Source: Pristionchus mayeri (Eukaryota > Nematoda > Chromadorea > Rhabditida > Neodiplogasteridae). From it: DNA of 64,000 bases. Positions 27,816-39,779 of this stretch are shown here, piece by piece; positions within the stretch are counted from its first letter, which is position 1, and each line of letters begins with the position of its first letter. The position numbers and the translations under genes are program-made. The notes under the pieces are model-generated. The model was given only the letters and a program-made list of their open reading frames with translations, was not told the DNA's origin and did not search any database. The stretch spans positions 8,588,365-8,652,364 of the forward strand of contig BTRK01000006.1 in NCBI GenBank assembly GCA_036245805.1, given 5' to 3'.

Positions 27816-30800
27816 TTACAGTATCCCGATGCCTGAGTTCACGTCGTGAACTCGCAGGGGTGAGTCGAACAAAAGCACAGGTGTGAGTCTTTGCAGTGAC
27901 TCGGTTGATTCTGCCGGAGACATCGAGAATGTAGGCGAGAATGAGGATGGAGATATGACGTCGGCGTCCTCGTTCTGAAAGGGACGGTGTTCGTTTCATG
28001 ATGTAGTTTTTTTAACATTTTTTGTGTTTTTTTGTTATTTTTCGTTTTTAGTAGATTTTACTCTGTTGATCGGGCTTTTTAGCAATCATAAAACTACTCC
28101 AAAATGGAAGCGCTATTGCAATTGGGAACGGTTTCGTAGTATCGACCAGCAAGAAATCTCTTCGAATGAATTGTCATTACATGACAATCCATCCATCTTA
28201 CAATCAATCATATCACCGTTAGAATTATCTTATTCAAATAGACACTTATTGGAATGGTCATTCTTATTGGAATTCTCGAATCACTTCCAATAAGATAAAC
28301 TCTACTTACCGTCATTGTCGTCAGTTTCTTCGCTACTCTCTCGCCGAATCGTTGTTTGTATCCAGGGGAGATGTCATCGAGCAGAGAATACAGTGAGTCG
28401 TAGTACTTGATGAACAACTCCAGTTTGGTGAAGTCGCCAATCATACAGTCCGAACGGAGCGACGTGATTCGCCATCCTTTCTGTGTCAACTCGAGACAGT
28501 AGGGTTGACCTGGAAGGACGATAGGTTATTCCCGCGCTAAAGCACAAAAGTCCAGCTGGGAGTACACTATCAAGCCAGTGTCTAGCAGTGTACTATCCTT
28601 CCTTCTTAGTACAATTCAGGGAAGTGAATCTTCATTTACAATACTCTCCATCCGCTAGACCGGTCTATATCGTGGTATAGTTACCTAAAATTGCGAACTC
28701 TGATTCTAAGACACTTAGAAGGCAGGTTCTTATCGTGGAATTCACGTGCTAGGGAGGAGTTTGTAGCTGGTAATCAGCATGTGATATGAATATTTAGAGA
28801 AGAGAGGTAGGAACGAATTGATAAGAGAAGGAATGTGGAATCGTTGCACAGAAGGGGAGAGGGGGTGAACGATCAGAGACTAGCTTGGATGATCACAGTC
28901 GGATGAGAATCTTCGAGATAAGAACCATACACAATATTTTCACACTGCGAACCCAGTCTAAAAATGCTACAGAACGTTAAAATGTTGATTGGTATCGGGA
29001 AGATTATCATCCGACGGTGATAAGCCGACCTGGTGCCGAAAAGATGTGGTGCTAAAGATGAGAGACTGACCCTCGGTCGTAGTCACATTAACGAAGAGCA
29101 GATCGCCAGTGCGGGGAAGCATCTCGGAGACGCAGATGGATTCCACGGCAAACGATAATTCGTGAATTGCCGCTACTGCCTGAAAGGAGTACGATAATTT
29201 GGAGGGTACGGTAGCTGGACGATTAATGTAAATGAGGTTTGACCTCTCTTTCTATAACCAAGGGAATACGGTAAATGGTAGGGTAAGGTAGATATGACGG
29301 TAGTACCCCAAATTGTAAATTTATTTTTGGAAATTCCATTTAAGAAATTTAATTTTCAGAAAAATATATTTTAGAAAAAAAAATTCAGAAAATCAAATTG
29401 AGAAATATTTTTTTGAAAAAAACCAGCTTGTGAAAACTTTTTTTCAGAAAGTCAGATTTCAGAAATTTTTTGCCGTAAATTGCTGATTACTGTAGCCGGG
29501 AAACAGAACTGCGCATTAAAACATAACATTCGCATTGTTTAAAGTGATTATGATATTTAATGGATGGGCACGACAATGGAAAGCCTAATACGAGCAAGAA
29601 AAAATATTAGAAATGATAATTAATCACTAAATAGTCAAGGTGAAAGTGGCGAATATTCCACGATTACGGTAGCTTACGAAACGGAATTTCTGAAATTGGA
29701 TTTCTGAAAAATGAATTTACGAAATTAGTTTTTACAGGATTTTTCTTTCTAAATTTTTATTTCTTAATATTTTATTCTGAAATTTTTTTTCTGAAATGTG
29801 GATTTCTGAAAATAAATTTATAACTTGGGGTACTACCGATATGACCTACTTCTAGCTCGAGGGAAGTGCATCCGGAGTCTCCTCGGGAAGAGTTGAGGGA
29901 GTGGGCCAGTGATCGGTTGAGTGATCCGATAGTGTGAAGATCCATGGGGAAAGACCTGAATTGAATCTATCTTTTTTTTTAAATCCACATTTTAGATGGC
30001 TTAGCAAGGAACCAATTTCTCCGTTCATGTGTTATCTCATCTGTCAGTACCGTGATTTATTGTGCAACCAATTCACTTGTTTTTCTTTCTATTTCGAATC
30101 GTTCATGATCTTGTGCGTATTTGATGCACCGAACAAGTGATAGAATGGCGTGATCGAGAGGGAGGAGAGGGAAGACAGCAAACATATCACGAGTATTACA
30201 ATGGATCGCTTTGACCACGTGGTGATCACCTATTGCATTGTGTGAATGAGTAAGGGGAGAGGGTGGAATGTCGATCATTGGGGAAATCGCCTTACTGTCT
30301 CCAAGAAATCGCCTTACTGTCTCTTCTTTTTGCACTTACTATCGTCGATCTATCGTTTTTTAGAACTCACAGAATGATGAAAGCAATATTTTCTAAGTGA
30401 TCCGATGTAGAGAGAAGAAAACATATTATCAGATTTTAGGAGAAATGTATGAGTGACGCTTTAGTTGGTAGTTAGGTTTTTTAGTTAGTAAAAAATCTTA
30501 CCCGAAAGACGGCGATCCTCCGTGGTGGCCACATCTGAAGCACGGAATGGGATCGGTAGTCATCATGTCGAGTCTGCAAGAGAAGGAAGGATAAAACAAA
30601 CAAGTTCGAAGAATGAGCGAATTCTGGCAATCCATTGTAAATGAAGGTGTCAATGAAGGATTCGAAAGAGGGGGGAGGGGTCAGGGGCAGCAAGCGCATG
30701 GAAGGGAGAGGAGGAATCGTCTGACTATCTCCAAACCGCACGCTCTCTCGCCGGTCAGAGAGACGAGAGAGCGTGCGAACTGAACAGAATCAGACGATGG

Positions 30801-33800
30801 CTCAGGACAAGAGTATTGAGGATTAAGGTAGAATGAGAGGAGAATATGGGGAATGAGATGAAAAGTATAGAAGATTCGGAAGGAACGCGAGGGAAACGTA
30901 GGCGGACTAGGGAAGAGGAAGTGGGAGGGAGGCGTTTACGGCTTCTTAAAGAAGGAGTGTCAGCAAAGTTAAATTGTTGACGCTGTCATGACCATGACCT
31001 AGACAATCATCCAACGATCATAGCGCGAGCTAAGAGGATAGGCAAAGGTCAATCGCATAGCTCAGTGGTAAAGCAGTCGCCGCGTAATCGGAAGGTTGCG
31101 GGTTCGAATCCCACCAGTTTTTGAAAAATCTTCTAGATATTTGAATTCCCGCACGTTCCTTCCCTTCAAGCCCTCCTTGGCATTCTGCCAACTAATGATA
31201 ACTCTGTTCAAAATAGAGATAAGCATTTGAAATTTTCAGAATCTCTTATGGTTGTACAAAGGTCGGTCATGGTTATGACAACGTCAAAATTTCAACTTTG
31301 CTGACAGTCCTTCTTTAAGAAGTCGTAATTTCATACTTTCTATCCGTTCACAGGAATTCGATCACGTAAAATGGAGACATACATGTTTAGCTCTAGTCAG
31401 AGGCTAGTCAGAGGTACTTGAGCATATCCAATCATTATGGGTGGAAAGAGTGGGCGGACTGGAGAAGAGGAAGTGAGAGGAAGGCGTGTATGGCTTCGTA
31501 AAAAGTACTTCTATCCGTTCATGGGAAATTCGAGCACGTACAATTACGAGATACATGCCTAGCTAACAAGTAAGGCGTGCCTAGTTAGAGACAAGACGGA
31601 TATTTGAGAGAAAGGGGATGAAGTAGTATAGCCAGAAAGAAGAGGAAAATGTAGGCGGACTAGACTAGACAAGAGGGAGCAGGGAGAGTGCGGGATAAAT
31701 GCCTCTCTTCATTGGTCTCGCCAGGCAGATGCGGAAACATGCATAAGGAGCCGTAAAAACCCTGGTATTGGATGCGGAACGAGTATAGAATGTCTGGAAA
31801 GAATGAGAGGAAAACGTAGGTGGACTAGAGAAGAGGAGGTGGGAGGATTGGGAGAATCGGGAATGAGAGAGAGATGGAAGAAGGATGGCTAAGGGAGAAC
31901 ACGTGAAGGGGAGCAGAGAAAGGAATGGAAGGGGGAAGGAAAGGGCTGCATCAAGGGAACAGTTCTTTAATGATACCTGATAAGTCTGGGGAAGGTCGAA
32001 TGCATTCATTTTATCTTTTCATGAAAACGAGTAAAACGAGACGAAGAACACTTGCAAAAAAACGACAAAACAAGTGTATGGAAATGTTCTCCGTCTGGGG
32101 AGATGCACCCAGCAAAGTGTTTACTGAATAAGAGTGGCGCCGATAAGGAATTGCCCGTAGTTCGAACGACGAATAATCCAAGGACGAACGAATGGGGATG
32201 TATTCGAATCAAATCGGATTGAGTAGTAGAAAGAGTGGAATATACTGCCGACGGTTGCCTATGTGAACGATTAGGAGGGGAGTCGAATTAAATATCAGAA
32301 GATTGAATAAATGTTGAGGCAGAAATGAACTTCCGAAACATCGGTAATGTGAAGTGAAGAGAAAAGTAGATATGGGAGTGTGGAGAGGTGGGAGTGAAAG
32401 GGAGAACGCGGTGTGTATATGAGTGAGAGGGATAAGTCGAGAGAGGAGTAGGCGAAGTAGGTGAGGTCAGAATGTTGGCCGAGATACGCAGCTGTTTCCG
32501 TCTCCTCTGCGTCACTTCGAATGCAAATAGAGAAGCGGGAGAGGGAGGAGGGGTAGGTTTCGTGTTGCAAACCGTTTCACGTGACGGAAGTCACATTGAG
32601 AGAGGTTCCACTTGTTGGTACGAGTAAGTCATTTTTTGTCGACGACATGAGAAACGGTAGAAAGAGAGGGGGTGGAGTAGGGATGTGCTAGCAAGAAATA
32701 AAAACAAATCTGCGTTCGGCGTGTTTTCCCACATGCATGAGCAGCAATGCTGTTCGCTAGAGTTCGAGAAACGACACCACGGTCTCTCTCATCGCTAGAC
32801 CTGTGGAAAATAAAGAGACGGAGGCCCGAATTACGAAGTCTACAGATCGCAGAATGAAGAGAGGCACTGCTTCCAAAAGTGGGGGAGCGGGGGCTAATTA
32901 TAGAGGGATGAGGTGGGAACGCCCCCTTTATAGAGAGCAGCATTGCATCATGTCATTGACACAGACCAAAGATGAAGAGACACGAGCGAAGCTGGTGAGA
33001 GAATGGAATGTGACTGTTATGGTGAGAATTGGGGGGGGAGAGCAGCAAGAAATCGAAGAAACACGAACAATCATCGTGAAGATCAGAGGTGGAAAGGAGG
33101 GAGCTGGTTTGTAGGGAATTGTGAAATGAGGGAATATGACGAAAAGCGATGGAGTGGACTATGAAGTCACCCGAAGCTCAGGCGGCGAGAGAACAATGGG
33201 AATGAGGGGGAGGGCAGAGAGGGAGAGGGAAAGAGATGGGGGAGGGGAGAATGAGAGAGATGGGGGGAGGGAGAAGGAGGAGGTAGCAATCAACATGCTT
33301 TCGGGTGGTAGCAGTGCAATGGGAGAGCGAGTGAGTCATGCTGATGCTAGGGAGAGGAAAACGGGAAAGAGAGGGAGTAAGGGAGTATGGCTTGAAAATA
33401 AATTATTCCCGCCGCTACGAAATCACTCTTGTTGGTCAGAATGGAAAGGCGCATAGTGATGTGAGTCATTGAAAAGCCATTCCGAGAGCGGAAGAAAGGG
33501 GTAAATCATTGAGTGAGGTAGTCATCTTTCAAGGAAGGGAAGTTCTATCGCCGGTCAGAAGGTGAGAAAGACATGAAATTCCGAGAACGGAAAAAGGGGG
33601 GGGGGTAAATCATAGAGTTCATCTTACACGGAAGGGAATGTATGAAGTGGAGGGAAAGGAGGGATGCGGGGAGAGGGGAGAATGAATGGGGGGGGGGGTA
33701 AATCATAGAGTTCATCTTACACGGAAGGGAATGTATGAAGTGGAGGGAAAGGAGGGATGCGGGGAGAGGGGAGAATGAATGGGGGAGTGAAGGAGAGGGG

Positions 33801-36297
33801 AGAGGGTGAGGCATTGGACGCAATATGGTTTGTGTGACTCACTTTTGCACCGAAGGGGAAGAAGATGCGAGGTGGTTGAGAAGATAATGCCCCAGCAAAG
33901 ATTCCCCCGTTGGAGAATGGCACTCTGCAGAAAGATAATTAACCCAGGTAGAACACAGTTTGCGTTTTTTGATGCCGAAAAGATCACTCTGAAAGGGCAC
34001 TCTTCAAAACAAGAGTTATTGCAGGCAAAGCGCAGCAACTTTAAGCGATTTTTACAACCGGCATGAGACGAACACTGGTGCATGTCGGCGAGGCCGAATG
34101 CTGTAACTCTGAGGTTAAACCGGATGGTACATATTAGGTACAACTATAGGTTTTGTTCAAAGTACTCTCAGCAGAATGAGAGCAGTCATTTCTCAAATGC
34201 TCCCGCACTCCAATGGATTCGTGGAATTTGCAAATTACAGCATTTCTCCATCCCTCTAATTTTGCAGAATCTCCTTCTCTTTGCACATACAAAACGTTAT
34301 CGTTCTATTCTCTTCTCGAATTTCCTTCGTGATGAATTGGCTTCAAACTACGCAATACTCCATCACTCAAAGAATGACATTGCAAGGTCTTCACTAGGGT
34401 TCACTGTCGGATGATAACCAATCAACAATGGACCATTCTGTAGAACTTTTACAGAAACATGTTTTCGAACTTTGTGAACCTACTGCGAACATCCTGGGGA
34501 AGGGTGATATTTGTTGTTATCATCCGGAAGTATGATATTAGGTTGGTGCAAAAGTTTCTTTACAAAATCACTTCCCCAGTTTTCGTGCTATATCTTGCTT
34601 CGCTATTGAGCAGTCTTGATATTATGTGTATTATTATATTAGTAGATGTATGCTCTCCATATCGCGCCTTTGCTCAATCCTGCTTGATCGGGTGTTCAGG
34701 CGGGGTAAAATGTCAAATTCAAAAAATTCAAATTTTCGCCTGATTATTTGATATATTATTTCTCTACACAACGTAGTGATTATACCACAATAACAGCATT
34801 TTCGTACAGTAAATTTGCTGGGAATTATATTATATGAGCTGCGCCAGATCAGTCGTGAAATAGCTCGCTAAGGGAGGGACGATTTTCGGAAACATCAGTT
34901 CTTGAAAGTAGCATAATTGTAATAATCGAGCTTTACAATTTTGCCGGATGAGCAATTGGTCCCATATAAAGCTAAATCAGAATAACCTATTATGTTAATG
35001 CTCCAGTAGAAAAATGGTAACGATTCATTGTTCCTCTGAAGAGCACCAATTTTCAAAGTGCTGATTTCGAAATTTGATCGACGGAATTGGTTTTTTCCAC
35101 AACATACGATTTCCACGAGATTACCAAACCACCAGTTTGAGGGTTCGGCGGACGCGTCAACCGTTATTGATCAACTTCTCAAAAGAACAGAAGTGGTATT
35201 CCGTTCACTTAAATTTTATGATAATTTTTTTTTTGCGGAATACCCAAAAAACGCGAATTTTGTGAATTTTCGATTAGCACTTTTTTCCCGCGATCGACGT
35301 AAGATAATGATTCGATATAAACCAATGATTGTGGTACATCTATGCTGACTCAAATAATTCCTGAGCAGTTTTTGGAACAAGTAAAGCACTTACGTGAAAA
35401 CTTCGAAAATACCTTGTAAAGAAACTTTTGCACCAACCTAATATAATACCACAACGTCCCCTGCTCTCTCGCCTCTCTGGCTGCTGATAGAGTGTGCGGA
35501 ATAAAATCAATGGTATTCTCGCCTGATCGTGATTGCTGCCGCATTGTCATCCTTGGTCTTTCACTCTTCAGCTCATAATACCCTTCATGCGCTCGAGCCC
35601 ACCTTTCACTCCTGAAAAATGCGCAATTTGGTGCGCAATACGTCAGAAAATGTTCGCAAAATGTCAATGCTTATTGTGCTTTCCACAGCGAACTCTCACG
35701 AACTTTGATGGACATGAATCGTATTCTAGTTTTTCCTCGAGAAATGATGCTAATGTGTGCTCAAGGTAGTGAATACCAATGAAAAAGTGGAGAACACGAA
35801 GTATATGTTGAAGTTTATACTGCGAATGCGCAGATAACGCTCATGAATGGCGAATTTCGGAGATAAGGGGCCACATACTTCGGGGTCGTGAATGATCAAG
35901 CACAAGTTCAGCGCAAGATCATGAACAAGCACAACAAATAAGAACGATTTGTGTGACCACTCTTAAATTGGGTTCCCCCGAATATCTGCTAAACTGAAAA
36001 TTGGCATATATACATACATATGACAACCTGAATAAATGTATTTTAAAAGGAAAGATCCGGCGGTTTATCAATTCATGGGTCCATTTAGAGATCTCCGTAT
36101 GTTCATTCTCTCGTCACTCAAATGGTCGTGAAAAGTGCGTAATGAGAGCCTGTGACCAAATTTCGAATGATAATAGGCACGTACTCCTTCTGGTGGTATA
36201 GAGGCGAGCAGCGTAGCCCATCTGCGACTGAGTTGAGAGTGCGTCCAGAAGGGATGAGAGAAGAGGTGGGAAGGGAGACGCGACGAGGAAGATTCAT
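27816..36297 (-). CDS. GSKIP-domain protein, right copy (complete, 309 aa)
   Basis: This is the inverted paralogue of the gene at 18637-26093. Exons in minus order: 36185-36297, 35523-35611, 33843-33924, 30502-30573, 29850-29955, 29071-29179, 28310-28509, 27816-27974. All lengths equal those of the left copy except the last. Within the 67-codon exon 28310-28509 there are three amino-acid changes (I to L, A to S, M to T) against many silent ones, which suggests constraint. Oddities: exon 2 uses a GC donor (CAG|GCGAGA) where the left copy has GT. The last exon carries a net +11 bp change after LQRLTPV, so the tail is read in another frame and ends VHDVNSGIGIL instead of RHRDTVKA. The introns hold a hAT-like MITE, a Pol III-like MITE, a mariner and a 93-bp tandem duplication absent from the left copy. 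Confidence 0.87.
29299..29837. mobile_element. 539-bp MITE with 8-bp target duplication (hAT-like)
   Basis: The termini are GGTAGTACCCCAA and TTGGGGTACTACC, flanked on both sides by GATATGAC (29291-29298 and 29838-29845). An 8-bp duplication is the hAT signature. The interior is AT-rich with many TTTCTGAAA/TTTCAGAAA words and has no gene. It lies in intron 5 of the right GSKIP copy, with its edge 12 bp from the splice donor. Confidence 0.85.
30737..30777. repeat. Palindrome of the GAGAGAG family
   Basis: A perfect 14-bp stem CGCACGCTCTCTCG / CGAGAGAGCGTGCG surrounds CCGGTCAGAGAGA. It is in a right-arm GSKIP intron. Confidence 0.85.
30950..31314. mobile_element. 365-bp TTAA MITE carrying a tRNA-like Pol III promoter, copy 1
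   Basis: It is flanked by TTAA (30946-30949, 31315-31318). Its ends are AGAAGGAGTGTCAGCAAAG and the inverse CTTTGCTGACAGTCCTTCT, with inverted similarity over about 60 bp. Inside is an A box TAGCTCAGTGG (31058-31068) and a B box GGTTCGAATCC (31101-31111), both at consensus, then TTTTT at 31118-31122. The copy at 41561-41925 has the same length, so the element moves as a unit. Confidence 0.88.
31055..31122 (+). ncRNA. tRNA-like Pol III unit inside the TTAA MITE (copy 1)
   Basis: The A and B boxes are at tRNA-like spacing (43 bp between starts), followed by a T5 terminator. The D arm and T arm are recognisable (one T-stem mismatch), but the anticodon stem forms only about three pairs and no acceptor stem exists. 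It is therefore a tRNA-derived transcription unit rather than a functional tRNA. Transcription is inferred. Confidence 0.5.
33606..33790. repeat. 93-bp tandem duplication with poly-G runs
   Basis: Two near-identical units start TAAATCATAGAGTTCATC at 33606 and 33699, each preceded by a run of G. A third, diverged unit starts near 33505. They lie in an intron of the right GSKIP copy, and the left copy has one equivalent (around 20465). Confidence 0.9.
34538..35441. mobile_element. Mariner-like element (904 bp) in GSKIP intron
   Basis: The ends are TTAGGTTGGTGCAAAAGTTT and AAACTTTTGCACCAACCTAA, flanked by TA on both sides. The inverted repeats extend to GTTTCTTTACA / TGTAAAGAAAC. No transposase motifs are seen. 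It is absent from the left arm, so it came after the duplication. Confidence 0.88.
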
Positions 36298-38560
36298 CGA
36301 TGTTTCTAAAAAAATATGGAAAATATACGAACATGTATGCATACAAGGATAACGTAAACGAAGGGCAAATTCGAAATATAAGAATAAAGTGAAAAAAAGT
36401 AAATGAAAAAAATGGATGAGAGTTGAAGTGAGAAGGACTACGGGGGATTCATCGATGATGTATTCTGAGAAAGGTAATTGTAATGGTACATCCCGTCTTC
36501 GAGATTAAGCTCGCCTGAGATCACTGCTAAGCCAGTGTGAATGGCTTTTCAGAAAATACCTAACACCAATACCTCTATTGACTAATAAATCAAACTTCTC
36601 GAATCATAACAATTGTCTAACGGTTGATTTATCCAATCTATCGAGTAGCGAATCAATAAATTGTAATCATGATGCAAAAATGGGTGAACGAGTAATAAAT
36701 GCAACATTGAATAGAAACCTGGTAAGGGACATTTTAAAGAATTGTGAAAATTAAGGAAGGGAACGAGAGGAATGGATGACGAGAGAGAAGCGAAGAAACG
36801 TAAGATGTTTTTACGTGTAATGACTCTTTCAGAATTTAGACAAAATATTTTTCGCAGAAAATATGTGTTTCTTTCAAAAAAAAGATGAGATCACCACTCC
36901 GTACTCCGAAAACAAAATAAATGAATAGAAAGTGGACAAGACAGTTGAGGATCACGTAGTGCCTTGGACGACGACGAAATTCGTGAGTGAATGATACGGA
37001 GCGAGGGAATATATGACGTGAGATAAATGAAGAAATGGAGATATTGTTCTGTGAAATTTCGCATCGACGATATACAAAGGATTGTAAACATATGATTTCA
37101 GCTATTTTTTCAATTATAGGACGATCTCATTCTGAAAACATGAACAGAAAGTGAGTAGGACAGTTGATGTGGCGTAGACTCTACGAACGACGACGAAATT
37201 TCGCGAGTGAATGATACGGAGAGAGGGTATCCCTTGCAAACAGGATAGTCGGGGCTGTCCTTTCTTGTTGTTCATCCGCATCACATCATTCGGAGAGTAC
37301 CCCCGTGCTATTATTAGCGTTGATAGCATGAACGAGCGAAAGTGAATACGATTTATGGAGAGGAAGAGATGAGTGGTACCACTATGATTACATCTAGACG
37401 AGCGAAAGAATGCGCAGAAAAGAACACTTTTGATAGCTGTTCAAATTTAATAGTACCGAGGCGAAGAATTACTACGGTAGCTAATGATTGTGAAGAGCTA
37501 TCGATAACTGCTTGATACATGTGTGATTGCAAATAAACATGATGTAGTACGGTAGCAGAGTGATACATGTATTATCATACGCAGTCAAATGTGATGCATG
37601 GATGTGTATTTCTAAGCATTACACACATTTCGTTGATGCAGGCTCGGGAAAACTGTTGAAAATACAATGATGTGTACAAGAAATAAAATTGTACATTTCG
37701 ACAAAATGCAATGATTTATCATATTTCAATGTTATGATCGAATAGTCGTCGTTTCCAAAGAAGTAAGCTCTCTGGATATCAATCATGAAGCGTGCATCAT
37801 CTGAATCATGAATCAATCATGAATCATGAATCATGAGCTCCCATAACATATCCTCATTCTTCTTGCAATCTTTGTGGATGAAGCATTCTTGGCAAGCAGA
37901 AGACGCAGGCGCAAGACATCCGTTGGGAAGGTTACCTTCGGTTGCAGAATCTAGAGTTGTGAATGACGGTCTTACCAACCGCTATTTAAGATGTTGATTT
38001 GTAATCACAAGGTGGAACTGACTCATCGGGATCGATAAGCTGAACATTAACAATTGATTTATTCTCACTGATTTGTGTGAACGAAAAGGTGATGAATCTT
38101 TGACATTTCCAACTGTACATGACATGAGATCCAGCTTGCAAAGAATATCGAAACAGAACTAAAAAAATTCGAAGGGTTGACGTCACACATTTATCAGTTC
38201 AAGAATCAGTCCGTGCCGGTTATTCAATAGTGGACATATGCATATCTTCCATGCACGTACATCGGCGTATACAGCAACTATGCACTCATTGATTCGCAGT
38301 AGTCTCATCCGTTTTGCATGTGTGAGATGTGGCGCTCGGATAAAGCATGTTTACTCCCGCGTCATTGCTATGCAACGTTGCTGCTCACGCAACTGCGAAC
38401 AATTTTCTTACCCTGTTCAATCAATACACAAAAACCGATTTCTTAAGTACAATTTACTCGCTTTAATGCCACTTAGCTTATCTAGGGAAAGGGTCAACTT
38501 GAAATCGAAATTCATTGTTGTTTGCCTACTAACGACAGTAAAGTCGAAATAGGAAACCGC
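36298..38560. other. Outer right arm of the inverted duplication, non-coding
   Basis: Inverse similarity to the left arm continues to about 37.68 kb. Frames are not conserved between arms. ATCATGAATCATGAATC-type repeats occur at 37810-37840. Beyond 37.7 kb nothing is recognised. Confidence 0.4.
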
Positions 38561-39360
38561 ATCACTTACCTTCTCTCTCCCTTCTTTGATGATTCACGCC
38601 CGCCGGAATTTCCTCCTCCGCTCCTTACTCTTCTAAATACAGTTCAGGATAAGATCATTTCCCATTCTTCTGTATAGCATCATTAGATTCTGCATATTTA
38701 CCTCTTGACTTCTTTTGACTTCATAGTTTTTGTTTTACTTCGCTCTATTTCGTCCAGCGTTTGTTTTCATTCGCTTCACCGATTGTGAAAAATAATACGG
38801 CTTTTCACAACTTCCAAAAATGAATCGCATTTTAGAATTTTATTCATTCTCACTTTGATGCGATGACGAATCTTACCGGTTCATGACTTGAAACAAAACT
38901 GCTTCTACTTCCACAAATTCAGGTAAAACGATATCAAGTTAGTAGGAAAAGATGTTACAACCGAAGGGAAAAGAATTGCCAGATATTCAAATATATCATT
39001 TAGTTCAGGCAGCCTTCTGAATTCGATGCGGAACTCGATGCATGGAGCTACGGTGTGCTGCTCATTGCATTTCACCAAGAATGCATTACGAAATAAGTCG
39101 CTGTGAAATTCAGCATATTCTATAATAAACGCTGCAACTTGTCTAATCATGCACAGTTGACATCTGGTCCTTTGCAATTCTGTCCATTGTATGCCATATA
39201 GAATTCACAATCATGATATTGTAAAGTAGCAGATAAATTTTCCATGTTTCAACGACGAGGTGCCACTTTATGTATCGTCAAGAAGCATATCGTGTAGTGA
39301 CGACTGCATTGATTGCGTTTGTAATTTCTCCGGAAGAGGAGAATCTCTGAATGCTGCACA
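38560..39360 (+). pseudogene. Kinase-like decayed unit
   Basis: An exon-like cassette (38836-38922; acceptor TTTTAG, AATTTTATTCATTCTCA, donor CAG|GTAAAA) is followed by EFDAELDAWSYGVLLIAF (39013-39072) and then by DIWSFAILSIVCHIEFTIM (39159-39215) in another frame. Both phrases fit kinase subdomain IX (D-x-W-S-F/Y-G/A). Stops and frame changes separate them. A diverged copy of the whole stretch lies at 56.52-58.96 kb, split by a foldback element. Confidence 0.42.
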
Positions 39361-39459
39361 ACAATTCCATAAACGGGTTTCCTCATTCCATATACTCTTT
39401 ATGGGAGCAAAGGCAAAAGCGCGCCCGGTTGAAATATGTTTCGATTAGATGAGAACGCT

Positions 39460-39720
39460 CTTCAAGTCGCGTGCTCTCTCGCTCGTTGCCTGAGCTTTCT
39501 CTGATTTGGCTCCCCGCCAACTACCGATAGCTCTGTTTGTAATGGAGATATCAATGTGAAAATTTTGGAGCTTCTTATCCTTGGGGAGATCTGCATATGA
39601 AAGCTTCAAAAATTGAATTTTGCCTTTGCTCCTCCTTTAAGAGACAAATGCCCGTTTAGCAAACTCAATTGAGTATCTCATCGAGATGAGAGAGCGTGGA
39701 AAATGAAGAGAGAATTTCGT
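39460..39720. repeat. GAGAGAG-family palindrome split by about 200 bp
   Basis: CGTGCTCTCTCGCTC at about 39469 and GAGATGAGAGAGCGTG with AAATGAAGAGAG at about 39685-39712 form distant inverted arms. It may be a hairpin copy broken by an insertion that resembles the TTAA MITE's middle (phrases CAACTA, TGATAACTCTGTT and GGTGAAAATTTT are loosely shared). Confidence 0.35.
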
Positions 39721-39779
39721 TCGAGGCCATCCCAGCCTTCCAAATTCATCCAGATGAGAAACGTCTGTCACTTGTCCCT

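Noticed and set aside
34895..35348. ORFs inside the mariner-like element at 34.5 kb
   Set aside because: Short, overlapping on both strands, and without family resemblance.
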